From positions 1 through 16,129 of the forward strand of contig DASYKO010000014.1 of assembly GCA_035995285.1 (NCBI GenBank): a stretch of DNA of 16,129 bases, given 5' to 3'. A program made the translations under genes and the position numbers. This document shows, piece after piece, positions 13,403-16,129 of this stretch (position 1 is the first letter of the stretch; each line of letters opens with the position of its first letter). The notes below the pieces were generated by a model. That model was not told where the DNA came from and ran no database searches. It worked only from the letters and a program-made list of their open reading frames with translations. The stretch is from UBA7672 sp035995285. Its GTDB lineage: Bacteria; Pseudomonadota; Alphaproteobacteria; Caulobacterales; Hyphomonadaceae.

Positions 13403-14680
13403 GTGACAGTGGCGGACGGCGTGAGCACTGGCGAGAAGAAAGACCTCTACGCTGTCGGAGAGATTCCGCCGGATTTCCACGTGCCGAAGACCATGCACGC
13501 CTGGGCGATCCGCCGGGAGCGCCAGGGCCGGCCGCTGAAGGCCATGCAGCTCGAAGTCGTGCCGACGCCGGAGATTGCGTCCGACGAAGTGCTCGTCCTC
13601 GTGATGGCGGCAGGCGTCAACTATAACGGGATCTGGGCGGGGCTCGGCGAGCCCGTCTCCATGTTCGACGTTCACAAGCAGCCTTTCCACGTCGCAGGCT
13701 CGGATGCCTCGGGCATCGTCTGGGCGGTGGGGAATAAAGTTAAGCGCTGGAAGCCGGGCGACGAAGTCGTCATCCACTGCAACCAGGACGATGGCGACGA
13801 CGAAGAGTGCAACGGGGGCGACCCGATGTTCTCGCCCAGCCAGCGCATCTGGGGTTACGAGACGCCGGATGGTTCGTTCGGCCAGTTCTGCCGCGTGCAG
13901 TCGCGCCAGCTGATGGAGCGGCCCAAGCACCTGACCTGGGAAGAGTCGGCCTGCTACACGCTGACGCTCGCCACCGCCTACCGCATGCTGTTCGGCCACC
14001 GTCCGCACGTGCTGCGTCCGGGCCAGAACGTGCTTGTCTGGGGCGCGAGCGGCGGGCTTGGGTCTTACGCCGTCCAGCTTTGCGCCGTTGCCGGCGCCAA
14101 CGCGATCGGCGTCATTTCGGATGATTCAAAGACTGACTTCGTGCTGTCGATGGGCGCCAAGGGCGTGATCAACCGCAACAACTTCAAATGCTGGGGCCAG
14201 CTTCCGAAGGTGAACGGGCCCGAGTTCAACGACTACATGAAAGAGTGCCGCAAGTTCGGCAAAGCCATCTGGCAGCTCACCGGCAACAAGGACGTCGACA
14301 TCGTCTTTGAACACCCGGGCGAAGCCACGATGCCGGTGTCTGTCTTTGTCGCCAAGCGCGGCGGCATGGTCGTGATCTGCGCGGGCACCACCGGCTTCAA
14401 CCTCACCATGGATGCGCGCTTCCTCTGGATGCGGCAGAAGCGCGTGCAGGGCTCGCACTTTGCCAACCTGCTGCAGGCCAGCCAGGCCAACCAGCTGATG
14501 CTGGAGCGCCGCCTCGATCCGTGCATGTCGGAAGTCTTCCCGTTCAGCGACATCCCGCTGGCGCACGAGAAGATGCTCGACAACAAGCACCTGCCCGGAA
14601 ACATGGCCGTGCTGGTGACGAGCCCGAAACCGGGCCTGCGCACCGTGGAAGACGTGCTGGAAGCCGGGCCGACCAGGTAG
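13403..14680 (+). CDS. ccr: crotonyl-CoA carboxylase/reductase
   Basis: This 425-aa cytoplasmic enzyme reductively carboxylates crotonyl-CoA with CO2 and NADPH to ethylmalonyl-CoA, the key step of the ethylmalonyl-CoA pathway. It is a zinc-free medium-chain dehydrogenase/reductase. The N-terminal domain has KDLYAVGEIPP (13-23), MHAWAIRRER (31-40) and VNYNGIWAGLGEP, where N75 probably matches the CO2-pocket Asn81 of the Kitasatospora enzyme. WGASGGLGSYAVQ (213-225) is the nucleotide-binding loop. H352 in QGSHFANL probably matches the pocket His365. IWGYETPDGSFGQF is typical of alphaproteobacterial Ccr. The start is GTG at 13403, or GTG at 13409, which sits better spaced from AGAGG (13397-13401). 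Codons favour AAC, AAG, GTC and GGC more than neighbouring genes, consistent with high expression. Paired palindromes upstream and a hairpin at the stop suggest an independently controlled unit. Confidence 0.95.
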   Translation: MTVADGVSTGEKKDLYAVGEIPPDFHVPKTMHAWAIRRERQGRPLKAMQLEVVPTPEIASDEVLVLVMAAGVNYNGIWAGLGEPVSMFDVHKQPFHVAGSDASGIVWAVGNKVKRWKPGDEVVIHCNQDDGDDEECNGGDPMFSPSQRIWGYETPDGSFGQFCRVQSRQLMERPKHLTWEESACYTLTLATAYRMLFGHRPHVLRPGQNVLVWGASGGLGSYAVQLCAVAGANAIGVISDDSKTDFVLSMGAKGVINRNNFKCWGQLPKVNGPEFNDYMKECRKFGKAIWQLTGNKDVDIVFEHPGEATMPVSVFVAKRGGMVVICAGTTGFNLTMDARFLWMRQKRVQGSHFANLLQASQANQLMLERRLDPCMSEVFPFSDIPLAHEKMLDNKHLPGNMAVLVTSPKPGLRTVEDVLEAGPTR

Positions 14681-14702
14681 GCCTGCCCCCTGTAACCAGG
14701 CC
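14680..14702 (+). terminator. hairpin at the ccr stop codon
   Basis: GGCCTG (14680-14685) and CAGGCC (14697-14702) form a perfect 6-bp stem around an 11-nt loop. It begins on the last base of the ccr TAG. No T-run follows, so it may end or protect the ccr message. Confidence 0.4.
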
Positions 14703-14742
14703 AATACCATCGTCGTACTTGGGATCGGACCCGTCTGGTATT
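14703..14742. repeat. inverted repeat in the ccr-msrA spacer
   Basis: AATACCA (14703-14709) and TGGTATT (14736-14742) pair perfectly around 26 nt. A smaller GGG/CCC pairing (14721-14723 with 14730-14732) lies inside. It sits directly after the ccr hairpin and 37 nt before the msrA start, so it may be part of the msrA leader or promoter region. Its function is unknown. Confidence 0.3.
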
Positions 14743-14779
14743 ACATTGCCAGGCGAACGCCTATCCAAGGAGACACGTC

Positions 14780-15289
14780 ATGGCCACTGAACGCGCAGTT
14801 CTCGCAGGCGGATGTTTCTGGGGCATGCAGGACCTGATCCGGAAGAAGCCGGGCGTGATCTCCACCCGCGTCGGTTATTCCGGCGGGGACGTGCCCAACG
14901 CGACCTACCGCAATCACGGCACGCATGCCGAGGCGATCGAGATCGTGTTCGATCCGGCGAAGTATTCGTACCGCGACCTGCTGGAGTTCTTCTTCCAGAT
15001 CCATGACCCGAGCACGAAGAACCGCCAGGGCAACGATATGGGCATGAGCTATCGCTCGGCGATCTACTACACCAGCGACGAGCAGAAGCGCGTGGCGCTC
15101 GACACCATTGCGGATGTCGACGCCTCGAAGCTGTGGCCGGGCAAGGTGGTCACGGAAGTGCAGCCCGTGGGTCCCTTCTGGGAAGCCGAGCCGGAGCATC
15201 AGGATTACCTGGAGAAATATCCCGACGGCTACACCTGCCACTTCGCACGGCCGGGCTGGAAGCTGCCGAGGCGTGCGGCGGCGGAGTAG
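14780..15289 (+). CDS. msrA: peptide-methionine (S)-S-oxide reductase MsrA
   Basis: This 169-aa cytoplasmic repair enzyme reduces methionine-S-sulfoxide in proteins or free form, using thioredoxin. The catalytic C12 is in GGCFWGMQD. VGYSGG (31-36) and YRNHGTHAEAIEI (43-55) are family motifs, and QGNDMGMSYRSAIYY (83-97) is the substrate-site segment with MS where many homologues have TQ. C153 in GYTCHF is a likely resolving cysteine. The length is typical for a single-domain MsrA without fused MsrB. The start is firm: AAGGAGA lies upstream of the ATG at 14780. The stop is only 3 nt from the stop of the convergent alkyltransferase gene. The gap from ccr is 99 nt. Confidence 0.95.
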   Translation: MATERAVLAGGCFWGMQDLIRKKPGVISTRVGYSGGDVPNATYRNHGTHAEAIEIVFDPAKYSYRDLLEFFFQIHDPSTKNRQGNDMGMSYRSAIYYTSDEQKRVALDTIADVDASKLWPGKVVTEVQPVGPFWEAEPEHQDYLEKYPDGYTCHFARPGWKLPRRAAAE

Positions 15290-15292
15290 CGC

Positions 15293-15868
15293 CTACAAGA
15301 GACGCTGTTGTTTTGGATCCGCCGGCGCCTTTCGCGCCGGCGGTTTCACTTGCTTGGCTGCCTCTGCGCCTTCGATCTCCAGCAGCTTGAGCTTGGTGGT
15401 CGCCCCTCCCCGCGCGGAGAAGCCGCCGAGCTTTCCGCCGGCCGCGGTGACGCGATGGCAGGGCACCACGATCGGCCAGGGGTTCTTGCCCAGAGCCTCG
15501 CCGACTTTCTGCGCGAGGAGTCTGTCGCCGAGCTTCACCGCGATCTGGCCATAGGTCAGCGTCTCGCCTGCAGGAATCTTGCGCGCAATCTCATAGACCT
15601 TGGCGTTGAACTCCGGCACGCGGGCGATATCGAGCGGGGCGGAGGACAAGTCCGCCTTCTCCCCGCGCATCAGGGCGCGGATGCCCTCGATCACGTCGGA
15701 CATCGCGGCATCCGGGACCGCATCCACGGCGCCGTCGAATTTCCGCTCGATGGCCTGGGCGACAAACTCCGGGTCAAACTCCGGCAGGTGCGCGCCGATC
15801 AGGCCCTGCTCGTTCCAGGCGATGCCGGCCCAGCCGATGGCGGTTTGGAAGACGTTGTACTTGTTCAT
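15293..15868 (-). CDS. ogt: methylated-DNA--[protein]-cysteine S-methyltransferase
   Basis: This 191-aa suicide DNA-repair protein transfers alkyl groups from O6-alkylguanine to its own cysteine. The acceptor C137 is in IVVPCHRV (133-140), followed by GGFSARGGATTKLKLLEIEG. The helix-turn-helix region includes LTYGQIAVKLG (104-114) and QKVGEALGKNPWP (120-132). The position of the base-flipping arginine finger, usually AR-x-VG, reads AQKVG, so Gln (Q120) replaces it. About 25 residues after the conserved core form a Lys/Pro-rich tail (KPPARKAPADPK). No Ada N-terminal domain is present. The ATG at 15868 is the natural start. The DNA encoding the tail also forms a strong hairpin on the opposite strand. 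Confidence 0.92.
   Translation of the reverse strand: MNKYNVFQTAIGWAGIAWNEQGLIGAHLPEFDPEFVAQAIERKFDGAVDAVPDAAMSDVIEGIRALMRGEKADLSSAPLDIARVPEFNAKVYEIARKIPAGETLTYGQIAVKLGDRLLAQKVGEALGKNPWPIVVPCHRVTAAGGKLGGFSARGGATTKLKLLEIEGAEAAKQVKPPARKAPADPKQQRLL
15319..15343 (+). terminator. probable msrA terminator embedded in the ogt 3' end
   Basis: CCGCCGGCGC (15319-15328) and GCGCCGGCGG (15334-15343) form a perfect 10-bp GC stem with a 5-nt CTTTC loop. TTTCACTT follows on the plus strand. It lies 30 nt after the msrA stop and wholly inside the coding tail of the convergent alkyltransferase. On the minus strand no T-run follows, so it is best read as terminating msrA. Confidence 0.65.
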
Positions 15869-15906
15869 GCATCCAACATAGGGGCGCGTTGTCCTTCCCG
15901 CAGCCG

Positions 15907-15937
15907 ATCTTCCGACAACGATGATCGGAGGATTTTT
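15907..15937 (+). terminator. intrinsic-terminator-like hairpin upstream of ogt
   Basis: ATCTTCCG (15907-15914) pairs with CGGAGGAT (15926-15933) with one G-T wobble, and a run of five T ends at 15937. A competing stem pairs CCGATC (15904-15909) with GATCGG (15923-15928). The T-run is on the plus strand although both flanking genes are on the minus strand. It may block antisense transcription from the msrA side, or be a leader structure for ogt. Confidence 0.35.
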
Positions 15938-15973
15938 CGACCCTTAGTCGCCATCATTGAGGCTGCCGAACGC

Positions 15974-16129
15974 CTATTCCTCGTCGTCATCGCCGGAATC
16001 TTCGTCGTCTTCGTCCGACTCGCCGAGCCAGGCCGCTTCGTCCTCGACCGGCTTGGGCAGCCGTTCTTCCAGCCATTTGGCGACCGTGCCGGGCGGCATG
16101 TCCTTGCCCTCGATGACCCAGGACAGGAA
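15974..16129 (-). CDS. 3' end of an unidentified gene with an acidic C-terminus (partial)
   Basis: The frame is open from the window edge to a TAG at 15974-15976 and encodes the last 51 residues of a longer protein. It reads FLSWVIEGKDMPPGTVAKWL..., then a helix-like stretch (EERLPKPVEDEAAWLGES), then an acidic tail in which 12 of the last 14 residues are Asp or Glu. I do not recognise the family. The acidic tail could be a disordered interaction segment. It is on the same strand as ogt, 105 nt upstream of it, so read-through into ogt is possible. The regular frame up to the window edge and the amphipathic pattern support a real gene. Confidence 0.6.
   Translation of the reverse strand, partial: FLSWVIEGKDMPPGTVAKWLEERLPKPVEDEAAWLGESDEDDEDSGDDDEE

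Noticed and set aside
13337..14008. 223-codon minus-strand open frame antisense to ccr
   Set aside because: Typical GC-rich shadow of a strongly biased gene. It is fully covered by ccr, whose motifs are unambiguous.

Overview
The window looks like chromosomal DNA of a GC-rich alphaproteobacterium. The best evidence is two diagnostic enzymes of the ethylmalonyl-CoA pathway for acetyl-CoA assimilation: a B12-dependent ethylmalonyl-CoA mutase (260-2248, minus) and crotonyl-CoA carboxylase/reductase (13403-14680, plus). The style of the accessory genes (amidohydrolase, TauD-like oxygenase, type-B carboxylesterase, DUF1223) and the dispersed hairpin repeats would suit Hyphomonadaceae/Caulobacterales. 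That family-level placement is an inference. No phage, plasmid, IS, CRISPR, tRNA or rRNA signal was seen.

Layout: 1-259 is non-coding with a REP-like hairpin. The mutase (ecm/meaA) and a DUF218/YdcF-like membrane protein diverge from a 114-nt spacer that holds a CTTGC/GCAAG palindrome. A 351-nt spacer (3230-3580) then carries a large inverted repeat resembling a REP doublet. Next comes a two-gene operon: an amidohydrolase of the N-acyl-D-amino-acid deacylase family and a TauD/TfdA-type Fe(II)/2-oxoglutarate oxygenase. After a second dispersed repeat (6372-6473) come a GabD1-type succinate-semialdehyde dehydrogenase, a convergent GIY-YIG protein, a type-B carboxylesterase lipoprotein, a small secreted orphan, a class-IV (D-amino-acid-like) aminotransferase, a five-helix membrane protein, a DUF1223 thioredoxin-like protein and a small candidate membrane peptide. 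The window closes with ccr, msrA, a convergent O6-alkylguanine-DNA alkyltransferase and the acidic 3' end of an unidentified gene.

How the genes fit together: Ccr makes ethylmalonyl-CoA from crotonyl-CoA, CO2 and NADPH. Ecm (after an epimerase not present here) converts it to methylsuccinyl-CoA. The two genes are 11 kb apart in opposite orientation, so co-expression would need a shared regulator. Two adjacent palindromes built on TTGC/GCAA arms upstream of ccr, and a related palindrome upstream of ecm, are the best candidates. The middle of the window is a loose set of catabolic enzymes. It could process N-acylated or D-amino compounds and esters, but only the amidohydrolase and the oxygenase are clearly co-transcribed. 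MsrA and the alkyltransferase are damage-repair functions packed tail to tail.

The most interesting signals are regulatory and architectural: the palindromes before ccr, the REPIN-like element, probable terminators embedded in the coding ends of convergent genes, and non-canonical active-site positions in the amidohydrolase, aminotransferase and alkyltransferase. I see no convincing wholly new multi-gene system.
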